64,000 nt of DNA from Acinetobacter sp. ANC 3813 (GTDB lineage Bacteria > Pseudomonadota > Gammaproteobacteria > Pseudomonadales > Moraxellaceae): NCBI RefSeq assembly GCF_002135435.1, contig NZ_NEGK01000004.1:62001-126000 (forward strand). Reading direction: 5' to 3'. The notes under the pieces were generated by a model, which worked only from the letters and a program-made list of their open reading frames with translations, had not been told where the DNA came from and did not search any database. Made by a program: the position numbers and the translations under genes. Positions 39,754 to 49,581 of this stretch are shown in pieces (within the stretch, counting starts at the first letter, position 1; every line of letters begins with the position of its first letter).

Positions 39754-39977
39754 TTTGTATCCAATTCTGTGTTGCGCGCTATTGAGGGAATCTGCACACT
39801 TATTTAGTGAATGAATGATGCATCGAACATCATTTTTATTTTAAATATTTTACTAAAAATCAAAAGTTCTGCTTGTATCAATTCAGTTTATTTCACAAAA
39901 GTGTGACGGCTGAGATAAGATATCCGCTCGCGCACATTTGATGCATCCGCTTCAACCTCAAATATAATGCTTGAACT

Positions 39978-40532
39978 ATGCAACAAACTATTCGACTGAT
40001 TGTCCGCCTATGCTTAGCTGCAATTATTTTTGCGATTACAGCTGCTTTAATTTTGACTTGCCTCAGCAAGAGCATCGAAATTGCTCAGTCAGAACAAAAT
40101 TTCGCGCAGGCTAAAAAAATCCATTTGCAGTCCAGCGACAAGGAGCAGCTGGTGCTGCTGTCCAATAATAAAAGTCCAGAGGAAGCTGTCTATATTGCAA
40201 TTGCGCAAAATGGCTATATTGCCAAATCCAATTGCAGCCACTATCCAGAAATCTGCATAGATGACTATAATCAGCAGCATACACGTCAAATTCAGAACAT
40301 TGATTTGCTGCATGCTGGACAGTTCCACTATATTCAGCAAGTGCGTTACACAGACAGCCGCACACAAGAGCCTAAGACCTTAAACTATTCGGCTGAGCAA
40401 ATTCAGCAATTCTACCGCGCTGACGTTTCCAGCTTGAAATATACCCTATTTGGCATTGGGCTGTTTGCCCTAGCTGCAGTGTATGTCAGCATCCGCATCT
40501 TAAGAAATTTTAAAACTTTCTTAGGCAAATAA
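39978..40532 (+). CDS. Hypothetical membrane protein with two TM segments
   Basis: The 184-residue protein has an N-terminal hydrophobic segment (about residues 5-30), a central hydrophilic domain of about 110 residues with two Cys (NCSHYPEIC) likely facing the periplasm, and a second hydrophobic segment near 155-175 followed by basic residues. The topology resembles a small periplasmic sensor or scaffold domain held by two helices, but no output domain is present. I recognise no family. Confidence 0.7.
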   Translation: MQQTIRLIVRLCLAAIIFAITAALILTCLSKSIEIAQSEQNFAQAKKIHLQSSDKEQLVLLSNNKSPEEAVYIAIAQNGYIAKSNCSHYPEICIDDYNQQHTRQIQNIDLLHAGQFHYIQQVRYTDSRTQEPKTLNYSAEQIQQFYRADVSSLKYTLFGIGLFALAAVYVSIRILRNFKTFLGK

Positions 40533-40560
40533 AAAAGAGGGGCTGTCCCCTCTTTTTTAT
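40530..40560 (+). terminator. Terminator shared by converging genes at 40.5 kb
   Basis: The stem AAAAAAGAGGGG-CTGT-CCCCTCTTTTTT is symmetrical and starts at the stop of the plus-strand gene; the minus-strand metallopeptidase gene ends at 40593. Confidence 0.9.
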
Positions 40561-40592
40561 TCTAGATATCGCAGCAATTAAGCCTATCCGTC

Positions 40593-41495
40593 TTAAATTG
40601 GATTATTGAAGGTATCGCAGCTGTCAATTTTTCCAGATTTCAAACCCACCTGAAACCATTTCATCCGCTGAGCACTGGTCCCATGGGTAAAGCTGTCTGG
40701 AACCACTTGGCCTGTTGCGCTTTTTTGCAAATAGTCATCGCCAATTTTATGCGCAGCATCCATCGCTTCCTCAATATCTCCTTGTTCAAGGAACTGAGTG
40801 CGCTGCTGGGTATGATTGGCCCAAATGCCTGCAAAACAATCCGCCTGCAGTTCCTGCATGACAGACAATTGATTGCCCTGTGCTTTGCTTGCCTGTGAAC
40901 GCGCCTTATGCACCTGTTCTGAAATACCCAGCAGCGTTTGAATATGATGGCCTACCTCATGCGCCACCACATAGGCCTGAGCAAAATCGCCTGCCTGATC
41001 TTGGCGCTGCAATTCTGTCTGGTTCTGTTCGCCGCCTATGCCCATTTGAGTACGCATATCTTTAAAGAATGCAGTATCAATATAAACCTTTTGATCACTT
41101 GGACAATAAAATGGCCCCATCGCAGATTGCGCCGTACCGCAGCCGGAATTCACCGTACCGCTGAACATGACCAGCTTAGGCGGCTGATATTGCGCATTCA
41201 GCTGAGTTTTGAAAATTTCTGACCATGTATCTTCTGTATCAGCCAAAACTGTGCCGACAAAATCCATGGCTTCCTGCTGTTCAGGCGTGGGATTATCCAA
41301 GCCTTTCACTTCCGCAGTTGATGTCTGCTGCGTCACTTGCTTCGTCGCTTGATAGGCCTGCTGCGGGTCTACACCAAAAAATTTCCATGCAACAAAAGCA
41401 ACCACCAAACCGACAATACTGATACCGCCTGCTTTAGCGCCGCCACCGCGGCGGTCTTCTACATTTGAGCTGACTCGACGACCTTTCCAACGCAT
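40593..41495 (-). CDS. Neutral zinc metallopeptidase, YpfJ family
   Basis: The 300-residue protein begins with the family-typical MRWKGRRVSSNVEDRRG, followed by one transmembrane helix (GGISIVGLVVAFVAWKFF), a periplasmic domain with conserved CGTAQSAMGPFYCP (likely disulfide) and the zinc-binding HEVGHH. A later glutamate in ELQADCFAGIW is the probable third ligand. The substrate is unknown. It matches the PF04228 family in length and motifs. Confidence 0.93.
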   Translation of the reverse strand: MRWKGRRVSSNVEDRRGGGAKAGGISIVGLVVAFVAWKFFGVDPQQAYQATKQVTQQTSTAEVKGLDNPTPEQQEAMDFVGTVLADTEDTWSEIFKTQLNAQYQPPKLVMFSGTVNSGCGTAQSAMGPFYCPSDQKVYIDTAFFKDMRTQMGIGGEQNQTELQRQDQAGDFAQAYVVAHEVGHHIQTLLGISEQVHKARSQASKAQGNQLSVMQELQADCFAGIWANHTQQRTQFLEQGDIEEAMDAAHKIGDDYLQKSATGQVVPDSFTHGTSAQRMKWFQVGLKSGKIDSCDTFNNPI

Positions 41496-41552
41496 AGTCT
41501 TTATCCTTTTAAGTCATTATTCAGTCTATTTTGGGCTTCAATCGCTATCTGG

Positions 41553-42473
41553 CTATTTCGTTGAAGCACGCATTTTATTGATCACGCTCATCACTAAAAA
41601 CACAGCTAAGCCCGCTGCAAATCCAATCACCAAATTCAGCATGGTTGGCGCGACGGCACCAAAAATATTGCCAAATGCTGGAATATCATGCACATAGCCC
41701 ACCGTATCATTGGAAAAATGATGCAGCCAAGGCACAGCGTGGCTGATAATTCCGCCGCCCACTAAAAACATGGCAATTGTGCCTACAATCGTTAATGTTT
41801 TCATTAAGATCGGCGCGAAAGCCAGCAAGCCTCTGCCTATGCTTTGCTTCAGGCTGGTAGCCTGCTCAGTTAGATATAAACCAATATCATCAATTTTGAC
41901 AATCAGCGCGACAAATCCATAAACACCAACCGTCATCAGGATTGCAATCAGGCTTAATACGCTCACTTTAGTCATAAAACTGGCAGCAGCAACCGTGCCT
42001 AATGAAATCACCACAATTTCTGCAGACAAAATAAAGTCTGTACGGATCGCGCCTTTGATTTTATCTTTTTCAAATGCCGCCAGATCAATTTCTGTTTTTT
42101 CCAATTCTATTTGTGCCGCTTCTGCAGTCTTGGCTTTTTTGTGATGCAGGCTGTGCAGCACTTTTTCCACACCTTCATAGCAGAGAAATAAACCGCCTAT
42201 CATCAGCAATGGATTGATTGCCCAAGGCGCAATAACACTGATCAGCAGCGCCAAAGGCACCAAAATCAGCTTATTGATAAATGAACCTTTAGCCACCCCC
42301 CACACCACCGGCAATTCACGTTCTGAACGTACACCGCTGACCTGCTGCGCATTTAAAGCTAAATCATCCCCTAATACACCCGCAGTTTTCTTTGCGGCCA
42401 TTTTGCTCATAACAGCCACATCATCAAGCACCGTGGCAATATCATCTAAAAGTAATAACAGGCTGCTGGCCAT
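41553..42473 (-). CDS. DUF808 / YedI-family inner membrane protein
   Basis: The 306-residue protein starts [20 protein letters not shown] and has [15 protein letters not shown], both typical of the DUF808 family. It has about six hydrophobic helices and a central charged stretch. The function is unknown. It diverges from trpS and precedes the metallopeptidase gene by 57 bp on the same strand, so the two could be cotranscribed. Confidence 0.9.
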   Translation of the reverse strand: MASSLLLLLDDIATVLDDVAVMSKMAAKKTAGVLGDDLALNAQQVSGVRSERELPVVWGVAKGSFINKLILVPLALLISVIAPWAINPLLMIGGLFLCYEGVEKVLHSLHHKKAKTAEAAQIELEKTEIDLAAFEKDKIKGAIRTDFILSAEIVVISLGTVAAASFMTKVSVLSLIAILMTVGVYGFVALIVKIDDIGLYLTEQATSLKQSIGRGLLAFAPILMKTLTIVGTIAMFLVGGGIISHAVPWLHHFSNDTVGYVHDIPAFGNIFGAVAPTMLNLVIGFAAGLAVFLVMSVINKMRASTK

Positions 42474-42663
42474 TCTTATTGTTCCTCGTCATTTTTCTGC
42501 AATTTTAAAGTGTTTTGCATTTTTATATTGTATTTACTTCATTAAATCATGGATATTTTTCGTCTGAGTTTTAATGTGGCTGACATATTGAAAAATTATG
42601 CCGTACAATGTCGCCATTGTTTGAAAATGTACTGCAGCGCTGGCTGCTATTATGGAATAAATA

Positions 42664-43677
42664 ATGAGCAATCTCGATAATCGTCCAGTGATTTTGACTG
42701 GCGACCGTCCAACTGGACAACTTCACCTTGGTCACTTTGTCGGTTCTTTACGTTCTCGCGTAGGTTTACAGGATTCTCACCATCAGCATATCTTGCTCGC
42801 TGATGCGCAGGCGCTGACAGATAATGCAGATAATTTTGAAAAAGTCCGCCGCAATATTCTTGAAGTGGCAACGGACTATCTAGCAGTTGGCATTGATCCA
42901 ACAAAAACAACAATTTGCGTTCAATCTTGCTTGCCAGCTCTTAATGAGATGACCATGCTGTATTTGAACTTCGTGACTGTATCTCGTCTAGAACGCAACC
43001 CAACCATTAAATCTGAAATTCAGATGCGCGGTTTTGAACGGGATATTCCAGCGGGCTTCTTATGCTATCCAGTTGCGCAAGCCGCAGACATCACTGCATT
43101 CAAAGCATCTGTCGTACCAGTCGGCGAAGATCAGATTCCAATGATTGAGCAGACCAATGAAATTGTGCGCCGCCTAAACCGCCAAATTGGCCGCGATGTA
43201 TTGCCTGAATGTAAAGCGCTGCTTTCAAATGTCGGCCGTTTGCCGGGCTTTGACGGCAAAGCAAAAATGTCTAAGTCACTGGGCAATACCATTGTGCTGG
43301 ATGCTTCTGATAAAGACATCAAAAAAGCCGTCAACTCGATGTACACAGACCCCAACCATTTGCGCATTGAAGATCCAGGCCAAGTCGAAGGCAATGTGGT
43401 CTTTACTTATCTTGATGCGTTTGATCCTGATAAAGAAGCTGTTGCAGAATTGAAAGAACACTACCGCCGCGGCGGCCTCGGTGACGGCACAGTGAAAAAG
43501 CGCCTCGAAGGTGTGTTAAAAGAGCTGATTTTACCAATCCGCGAACGCCGCATGGAATTAGCCAAAGATCCTGATTACATCATGGACATCCTAAAAACTG
43601 GCACAGACAAATGCCGTGATATTACCCAGCAAACATTGGATGAAATTAAATCAGGCTTAGGCATGTTCCATTTCTAA
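42664..43677 (+). CDS. trpS: Tryptophan--tRNA ligase
   Basis: The 337-residue class I aminoacyl-tRNA synthetase has the HIGH-type motif HLGH in GDRPTGQLHLGHFVGSL and the KMSKS loop in GKAKMSKSLGNT. The length and start (GGAAT before the ATG) match bacterial TrpRS. It is monocistronic with a strong terminator. In A. baylyi the small RNA Aar lies just downstream of trpS, and a candidate for it follows here. Confidence 0.97.
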   Translation: MSNLDNRPVILTGDRPTGQLHLGHFVGSLRSRVGLQDSHHQHILLADAQALTDNADNFEKVRRNILEVATDYLAVGIDPTKTTICVQSCLPALNEMTMLYLNFVTVSRLERNPTIKSEIQMRGFERDIPAGFLCYPVAQAADITAFKASVVPVGEDQIPMIEQTNEIVRRLNRQIGRDVLPECKALLSNVGRLPGFDGKAKMSKSLGNTIVLDASDKDIKKAVNSMYTDPNHLRIEDPGQVEGNVVFTYLDAFDPDKEAVAELKEHYRRGGLGDGTVKKRLEGVLKELILPIRERRMELAKDPDYIMDILKTGTDKCRDITQQTLDEIKSGLGMFHF

Positions 43678-43701
43678 TTTGATTTACGTTCACATTCCAT
43701 T

Positions 43702-43733
43702 AAAAAGCCTTTCTACATGAAAGGCTTTTTTTT
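43702..43733 (+). terminator. Terminator after trpS
   Basis: The stem AAAAAGCCTTTC-TACAT-GAAAGGCTTTTT is followed by T residues, 24 bp beyond the stop. Confidence 0.92.
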
Positions 43734-43789
43734 GTATTTCAATTCATTGTGAAGGAAATATGGAGAACCTCATCACACAAACATCCATC

Positions 43790-43967
43790 TGTTAACGTTA
43801 GTTAACATCCAGTAACCTGAATACCGATGAAATCACTCTACTTTCTTTCTACACTTGTCTCATGTTTTAGGGAAACCTGAAGTCATACATTTCTCCTTTA
43901 CCGAAGCTGTGAAAACAGATTCGTTGTAATACGCAATGACAACCCCAATCGTTGCGTATTTTTTTTG
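43790..43967 (+). ncRNA. Candidate Aar-like small RNA downstream of trpS
   Basis: About 180 bp between two terminators has no gene but ends in an independent intrinsic terminator (AATACGCAA / TTGCGTATT then eight T, 43928-43966). Upstream are a GTTAAC-GTTA-GTTAAC hairpin (about 43791-43806) and a CTGT-GAAA-ACAG hairpin with a GNRA loop (about 43907-43918). In Acinetobacter baylyi the small RNA Aar, of about 180 nt, is encoded immediately downstream of trpS. Position, size and orientation fit; identity was not checked by alignment, and the 5' end is a guess. Confidence 0.5.
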
Positions 43968-44020
43968 CTTAAAATTCAGCATGAACTGAAACATTTTTAA
44001 TTCAATGCATATTTTAAAAT

Positions 44021-44047
44021 AAAAAAATCCCAGCGGACTGGGATTTT
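44021..44047 (-). terminator. Terminator after wzi
   Basis: On the minus strand AAAATCCCAG-TCCG-CTGGGATTTT is followed by T residues, 16 bp beyond the wzi stop. Confidence 0.88.
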
Positions 44048-44062
44048 CAAAAGCTCAAAATC

Positions 44063-45532
44063 TTAAAAACTGAATAACCGTTTATCCAATGGCAACTCTA
44101 TGCCAATCGATGCACCTGCATCATTCCCTTGCTGATCAGAATCACTTACCCAGCCATTCAGCTTCAAAGGCAAGTCAGGACGCAAATAGTGAGTCCAAGT
44201 CAGGTCCAAAGCTTTAATTTCATCCGCCGCTGGGAATGCTGCATTAATTGCGCGCACATTAGGACGATTTTCAGCTTCTGATAACTTGGCAAACAGTACG
44301 CGGCCGTTAATACGGTTCATTGGACTAATACGAATATTGCCGCCCACCGAAACCATCTGACCGTCACCGCCCATAGCATGGCCTAATGGATAGCCATGCT
44401 GATAATAGCCATCTGTGTAAATATGGTGGTTATAGGAAATGCCGCGTGATTCGCCATTGGTACGGGTGTCCGCCCATTCAGCATACAGCTGGTAAGGCAT
44501 TTCATTCAATGCAGAAGAATAGTCAGCGCCCGCTAGGTACATTTTTTTGGCTGGCAATCCGCCCGCCTCATCTTCACCCACATATTGACCATACAGGCTG
44601 ACAGGCACTTGCAGCAAGGGCTGTAAATTTAAACGGCCATCAAAACCAGCAATTTGGTTTGATGCATTCTTCTCGCCGCGGCAGCCCTGCTCATTACATT
44701 CGTTATCTTTGCCGATAAATGCATTCCAATAAGCTTTAGCGCTGCCTGGCTGCCCTTCACCATCGATTTGGAATGTGCGCGACAGACCCAATTCTAAATA
44801 AGGCAAAGGCTGAGCAGTTAAACGCAAACCTAATAAATTCGCATCCGGCACAGCTTTGTAATCATCTAAACGGCCAGCAAATGCTTGATATTGCCAAGGC
44901 CCAATCCAAGACAGCCATTTGCTTTCAAATGCGCTTTGGTCTGCACGCTGCAGGGTAAAGCCATAGACAGGACGGCTAGCATCGCCTCGGAGTAAACTGC
45001 CGTCATGCCCAGGCCCCCAATAGCTTGGGATTTGACCTGCAATCAGCCATTGATTCCACAATTTCCCCGCTAAATATGAGCCTTCTAAATTTACATCCTG
45101 ATCGTTATCAATTTGCGGATCTTTTTCAGCATTGGCACGTAATTTAACATCCCAGTTTTCACCGCCAGCATTAAACTCTAGAGAGCCTTGATACTGAGCT
45201 TTTTGGTGATCACCAAAATTTTGCGGAATATTCTTTTGATCTGATTCAGCAAAAAGCTCAGCTTTAAATTTTGCCTGATCTGCATTGAGTTTATTTTGAA
45301 CTGCCTGCATGACTTTTTGCTGCGCTGGCGTAGAAGCTTGCGCATGAGATAAAGCGCGCTGAATTTCATCACCGCTCATTGGCCATGTAGAGGTGCTAAT
45401 TTGAATCACGCCTTGCTGATTCAGCCAATTTAAATCTGAACGTAAAGCTTCATCATTTAATACAATACCTTGCGCCCAAACAGTCTGAATGGATACGGCT
45501 AGAGCCAACGCTGATAAAATTGTTCTCTTCAT
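44063..45532 (-). CDS. Capsule assembly protein, Wzi family
   Basis: The 489-residue protein has a cleavable signal peptide (about 1-20, ending VWA-QG) and a beta-barrel-like sequence with alternating hydrophobic residues, conserved IPSYWGPGHDGSLLRGDASRP and a terminal aromatic residue (RLFSF), all typical of an outer-membrane protein of the Wzi/PF14052 family. Wzi-type proteins help attach or order capsular polysaccharide at the cell surface. It is monocistronic and not within a visible capsule cluster. Confidence 0.85.
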   Translation of the reverse strand: MKRTILSALALAVSIQTVWAQGIVLNDEALRSDLNWLNQQGVIQISTSTWPMSGDEIQRALSHAQASTPAQQKVMQAVQNKLNADQAKFKAELFAESDQKNIPQNFGDHQKAQYQGSLEFNAGGENWDVKLRANAEKDPQIDNDQDVNLEGSYLAGKLWNQWLIAGQIPSYWGPGHDGSLLRGDASRPVYGFTLQRADQSAFESKWLSWIGPWQYQAFAGRLDDYKAVPDANLLGLRLTAQPLPYLELGLSRTFQIDGEGQPGSAKAYWNAFIGKDNECNEQGCRGEKNASNQIAGFDGRLNLQPLLQVPVSLYGQYVGEDEAGGLPAKKMYLAGADYSSALNEMPYQLYAEWADTRTNGESRGISYNHHIYTDGYYQHGYPLGHAMGGDGQMVSVGGNIRISPMNRINGRVLFAKLSEAENRPNVRAINAAFPAADEIKALDLTWTHYLRPDLPLKLNGWVSDSDQQGNDAGASIGIELPLDKRLFSF

Positions 45533-45734
45533 GATTAAAATTGAATCTATATTATTAGCTACAATTCTGAACTATTTTCATGATTTTTAACGCAAAGATT
45601 ACGCTTAAAACCCCCAATTTAAACAAAACTAAAACAAAAATGTAATAAATAAATAACAAATATTATTTAATTTATTTAGTTATTTTTTAATGAATAATTC
45701 ACACCAAATACTGATATCACCATTATTCAGATAT

Positions 45735-45763
45735 AAAAAAACCCGCTCTAGGCGGGTTCTTTA
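45735..45763 (-). terminator. Terminator after lysS
   Basis: On the minus strand AACCCGCC-TAGA-GCGGGTT (imperfect at the loop) is followed by a T run, 12 bp beyond the lysS stop. Confidence 0.88.
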
Positions 45764-45775
45764 CATGTTCACAGC

Positions 45776-47305
45776 TTATGCATTTTTATGACGCATATGC
45801 GGGAACAAAATCACATCACGGATACTTGGCGCGTTCACAAACAGCATCACCAAACGGTCAATACCAATACCCTCACCCGCTGTAGGCGGCAAACCGTATT
45901 CTAACGCTTCTACGAAGTCAGCATCATAATGCATCGCTTCATCATCACCGGCATCTTTTTCAGCAACTTGCGCTTGGAAACGTTCTGCTTGATCGATCGG
46001 GTCATTTAATTCTGAGAAGCCATTTGCCAGCTCACGACCGCCAATGAAGAATTCAAAACGGTCAGTAATATGCGGGTTGTCATCATTACGTCGCGCCAAT
46101 GGAGAAGTTTCCGCTGGATATTCTGTAATAAAAGTCGGTTGACGCAGCTGCGTTTCAACAGTTTCTTCAAATACGATTGTTTGCAGTTTACCTAAACCAA
46201 AGCCCGGTTTAACTTGCTCTTTCAGTTCTTCACGAATGAATGACGCAAGGAATTCACGGTCAGATACATTTTCTGGCGTGAATGACGGGTTATGTTCAAG
46301 AATTGCATGAAACATTGAGATTTTTTTGTATGGGCCTTTGAAGCTGTAAACTTCTTCACCATAAGGCACATCAGTTGAACCTAAAATGTCTGTCGCCAAT
46401 TTTTCCAGCATGCTTTCAGTCAAAGCCATAAGGTCTTTGTAGTCTGCATAGGCTTGGTAGAATTCAATCATAGTGAATTCTGGGTTATGGCGCGTTGATA
46501 CACCTTCGTTACGGAAGTTGCGGTTAATTTCGAACACACGTTCAAAACCGCCGACAACTAAACGCTTCAAATAAAGCTCAGGCGCAATACGCAAGAACAA
46601 AGGCATATCCAATGCATTGTGATGTGTTTCAAATGGACGCGCAGATGCGCCGCCTGGAATCACATGCATCATTGGTGTTTCAACTTCCATGAAACGTTCA
46701 TTGCTTAAATAGCTGCGAATGCCAGACACCACTTTTGCACGAATTTCAAAAGTTTTACGTGTTTCTTCATTCACAATTAAGTCTAAATAACGCTTACGGT
46801 ATTTAACTTCTGTATCAGTTAAACCATGGAATTTATCTGGAAGTGGACGAAGCGATTTAGTCAGCAATTCAAAATGTTCGATGTGAACATACAAGTCGCC
46901 TTTACCTGAACGGCCGATATAGCCGCCAACAGCAATAATATCGCCTAGGTCTAAGCCTTTAATGCTTTCCAGAACTTCTGGCGCCAACTCTTTACGCGCT
47001 ACATAAAGCTGGATACGGCCAGTCATATCTTGGATTACAATAAATGAACCGCGGTTCAGCATGACACGGCCAGCAATTTTTACATAGACTTTTTCGCCCG
47101 CTTCAATTTCTTCTTTTGATTTTTCACCGAATTGATCCTGCAAATCTTGCGCATAGTGTTCACGTTTAAATGTGTTTGGCCAAGGGCTTACACCTGCAGA
47201 TTTTGCTTGATCCTGAATTTGCTTTAACTTGGCATGACGCTGTGCAATTAAATCGTTTTCGGAAATGTGCTGTTCAGAAGTCGATTGAGCGTTATTTTGC
47301 GTCAT
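45776..47305 (-). CDS. lysS: Lysine--tRNA ligase (class II)
   Basis: The 509-residue enzyme has an N-terminal OB-fold anticodon-binding domain ([19 protein letters not shown]) and a class II catalytic core with motif 1 (FMEVETPMM), motif 2 ([15 protein letters not shown]) and motif 3 ([10 protein letters not shown]). I place the start at the ATG at 47305 (MTQNNAQ), which has GAGG 5 nt upstream; the open frame extends to 47350 without such a site. It is monocistronic with a terminator. Confidence 0.97.
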   Translation of the reverse strand: MTQNNAQSTSEQHISENDLIAQRHAKLKQIQDQAKSAGVSPWPNTFKREHYAQDLQDQFGEKSKEEIEAGEKVYVKIAGRVMLNRGSFIVIQDMTGRIQLYVARKELAPEVLESIKGLDLGDIIAVGGYIGRSGKGDLYVHIEHFELLTKSLRPLPDKFHGLTDTEVKYRKRYLDLIVNEETRKTFEIRAKVVSGIRSYLSNERFMEVETPMMHVIPGGASARPFETHHNALDMPLFLRIAPELYLKRLVVGGFERVFEINRNFRNEGVSTRHNPEFTMIEFYQAYADYKDLMALTESMLEKLATDILGSTDVPYGEEVYSFKGPYKKISMFHAILEHNPSFTPENVSDREFLASFIREELKEQVKPGFGLGKLQTIVFEETVETQLRQPTFITEYPAETSPLARRNDDNPHITDRFEFFIGGRELANGFSELNDPIDQAERFQAQVAEKDAGDDEAMHYDADFVEALEYGLPPTAGEGIGIDRLVMLFVNAPSIRDVILFPHMRHKNA

Positions 47306-47752
47306 CTCTGCCTCGAATAAATTAAATAAAAAATGGAAGTCGCATAGCATAGCAGAAATACATGAAAATTCGTAGGCAATCTGAGAATTTCAATCAAGTA
47401 TCCGCAATTTATAAGCCTGTACTTCAAACACTAAAACTTGCAGCAGACTCTTTCTTCAAGACCTTAAAAGCATGAACAGCAAACCTGCAGGCCATACCGG
47501 CATAGATAAATTGCTGAAATACTATCCAATCAATGCATACATTCATTTCAACGATGATTTTTTTACCTTATATATTCAGCTACTTAGTCAAGAAAACTCA
47601 TCTTCTGCATGGTGCTTAACTAGGCAGATTAGACCAAAAGCTAAATTATTTATTTTGTTCAACACACTACAATGAAGACATAAAATTTGTTGAAAAATAT
47701 TTTATTTTCAACCTTGTGTTATTCATAGATAAATTCAGTGTGAACAAAAACA
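47306..47752. other. Intergenic region between lysS and the YqiA-like gene
   Basis: About 447 bp of AT-rich DNA. A 67-codon plus-strand frame at 47472-47675 is present but has no ribosome binding site or family resemblance that I can support. The two flanking promoters should lie here. Confidence 0.5.
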
Positions 47753-48259
47753 ATGAGTGCATGTTTATCAAAAATACTGTTTCTGCATGGTTTAGATTCA
47801 TCACGTGAATCGACCAAATTTCATGCGATTGATGCCAAACAAAAATTTTGCATCAACGTGGATTACCGCAACCTGAACTTTCAGACCGTTGCTGACTTCT
47901 ATCATGAAATTATTGAGAAAATTAAGCCTGAAATTATTGTGGGCCACAGCTTAGGCGGTTATTGGGCACTTAAAATGTCTGCAGCCCACCAAATTCCCTG
48001 TGTCATCGCCAATCCAAGTCTGTCGCCAAATTTCAGAGAAGACTATCCTGCCATCAGCGATGCCGATTTAGACCATGATATCCCGCAATTTGCTTATTTA
48101 GAATTGGGCGATGAAATGCTGGATATGCATTTTGTGCAGGAACAGCTGGAAGACTACATGCAAATACAGGCCATTGACGGCGGCCACCACCGTTTAGAAA
48201 ATCCTGAAAATATCAACGCGCTGATTCAGCAGATTGAACACGCCTTTTTAAGCAAATAA
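47753..48259 (+). CDS. YqiA/UPF0227-type alpha/beta-hydrolase esterase
   Basis: The 168-residue compact alpha/beta hydrolase has the N-terminal LFLHGLDSSRESTK, the nucleophile elbow GHSLGGYWA and a C-terminal catalytic His in GGHHRLEN. The size and motifs match the YqiA/YcfP family of small esterases, whose substrates are poorly known. It converges on apt. Confidence 0.88.
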   Translation: MSACLSKILFLHGLDSSRESTKFHAIDAKQKFCINVDYRNLNFQTVADFYHEIIEKIKPEIIVGHSLGGYWALKMSAAHQIPCVIANPSLSPNFREDYPAISDADLDHDIPQFAYLELGDEMLDMHFVQEQLEDYMQIQAIDGGHHRLENPENINALIQQIEHAFLSK

Positions 48260-48284
48260 AAAAGCCCGCATACGGCAGGGCTTT
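48257..48284 (-). terminator. Terminator after apt
   Basis: On the minus strand AAAGCCCTGC-CGTAT-GCGGGCTTT (one bulged base) is followed by six T. It overlaps the end of the converging esterase gene. Confidence 0.75.
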
Positions 48285-48302
48285 CATCAATCGTTGCTCA
48301 AT

Positions 48303-48845
48303 TTAAGCAGCATTTGATTCAGGTTTAGATTTATCATCCAACACAGACCAAATTGGCATGCCTAAATCTTTGTGCAAATCTGGCAAGTCTAAGAAAATGC
48401 TTGCGCCCAGCACTTGATGGTTACATTTATCTACCAGCTGTTTCACAGCGCGAAGTGTACCGCCTGTCGCCAAGACATCATCCACAATAATGACTTTTTG
48501 CGCTTTAATTTCTGCAGACATTTCTAAACGGTCCAAGCCATATTCCAAGCTGTAGCCAACACCCACCACTGGAGGCGGCAATTTTCCTGCCTTACGTACA
48601 AGAATCAGGCCTTTGCCCGTACGCTGCGCCAGCAAGCTTGCCAAGACAAAACCGCGCGCTTCAACAGCAACAAAGCTTTCAACTTCTGCAAGCTGTTCTG
48701 CAGGAATGCTTTCAATCAGAGCATCTGTCAACGGCCCAATGTTATTCATAAATAACGGCGTAAGGTCAAAGAAGCAAATACCAGGTTTTGGGAAATCTTG
48801 GACAGTACGAATGTGCGACCACAATACAGTAGACAAATTGCTCAT
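48303..48845 (-). CDS. apt: Adenine phosphoribosyltransferase
   Basis: The 180-residue purine salvage enzyme converts adenine and PRPP to AMP. The PRPP-binding motif VIIVDDVLATGGT and the upstream VEARGFVLASLLAQRTG and RKAGKLPPPVV loops are typical. It is monocistronic, converging with the esterase gene. Confidence 0.96.
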   Translation of the reverse strand: MSNLSTVLWSHIRTVQDFPKPGICFFDLTPLFMNNIGPLTDALIESIPAEQLAEVESFVAVEARGFVLASLLAQRTGKGLILVRKAGKLPPPVVGVGYSLEYGLDRLEMSAEIKAQKVIIVDDVLATGGTLRAVKQLVDKCNHQVLGASIFLDLPDLHKDLGMPIWSVLDDKSKPESNAA

Positions 48846-49337
48846 AGGAGAAATATAAAATAAGAAAGGAATAAGTGAATTTTAACGCTAAATTTGCACA
48901 ATGAACAGCCAAATTCAAATCATCAGCTGAGTTATGATCTATAAACTATTGATTTTATTATTATCATTTTATAAATAAATAACAAGTATAGAAACGCCTG
49001 ATCATAATTTATCAAACAACTGTTAAAAAATCAGCGCGACTTTAGTCTAGAATCCGCTTTGCCTGCAGTCTTTAGGCGCAACCCATTCAGACTTGATGGA
49101 TCTGCAACAAATTGTCAAACAATAAATCAGAAAAAACCGTGTTTCATGATATTTTTTGTCCTTGCTAGACATTCTTGTTTTTATTTCTCAGATTAAACTC
49201 TCTATTCACTTTACTTTCTGCTCAGAACTGCGTAAAAATTTACGCAAGAGTTTGCTGTTAAAGTCATATTATTAGAGTCTTGCAGTACTGTATTGTTTTT
49301 ACTGGTCCCCTTTTTCGATCAGTTTATGGAGAATTAA
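48846..49337. other. Intergenic region between apt and rubA
   Basis: About 492 bp between two divergent genes. It must contain both promoters. I see no clear inverted repeat or small gene; the rubA ribosome binding site GGAG lies 7 nt before the ATG. Confidence 0.5.
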
Positions 49338-49502
49338 ATGAAAAAGTATCAATGCATCGTTTGTGGATGGATTTATGACGAAGCAGAAGGCTGGCCGCAA
49401 GACGGTATTGTGGCAGGCACCAAATGGGAAGATATTCCAGAAGACTGGACTTGCCCAGATTGCGGCGTATCAAAAATTGATTTTGAAATGGTTGAAATTT
49501 AA
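49338..49502 (+). CDS. rubA: Rubredoxin
   Basis: The 54-residue protein carries the two iron-ligand pairs CIVCGW and CPDCGV of a one-iron rubredoxin. It transfers electrons from rubredoxin reductase (next gene) to the membrane alkane hydroxylase AlkM/AlkB, which is not in this window. GGAG 7 nt upstream supports the start. In Acinetobacter rubA and rubB are constitutive and lie apart from alkM, followed by an esterase and oxyR, exactly as here. Confidence 0.97.
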   Translation: MKKYQCIVCGWIYDEAEGWPQDGIVAGTKWEDIPEDWTCPDCGVSKIDFEMVEI

Positions 49503-49581
49503 TTCTTCGCATAAGAAGACCATCTATGCCATGGTCTTTTTTTACGTCTTTAAAAATAGCGAAATGGGCTTGGAGTAGAAC

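Noticed and set aside
47472-47675. A 67-codon plus-strand open frame between lysS and the esterase gene
   Set aside because: No ribosome binding site, no domain and biased composition; kept only as a remark on the intergenic region.
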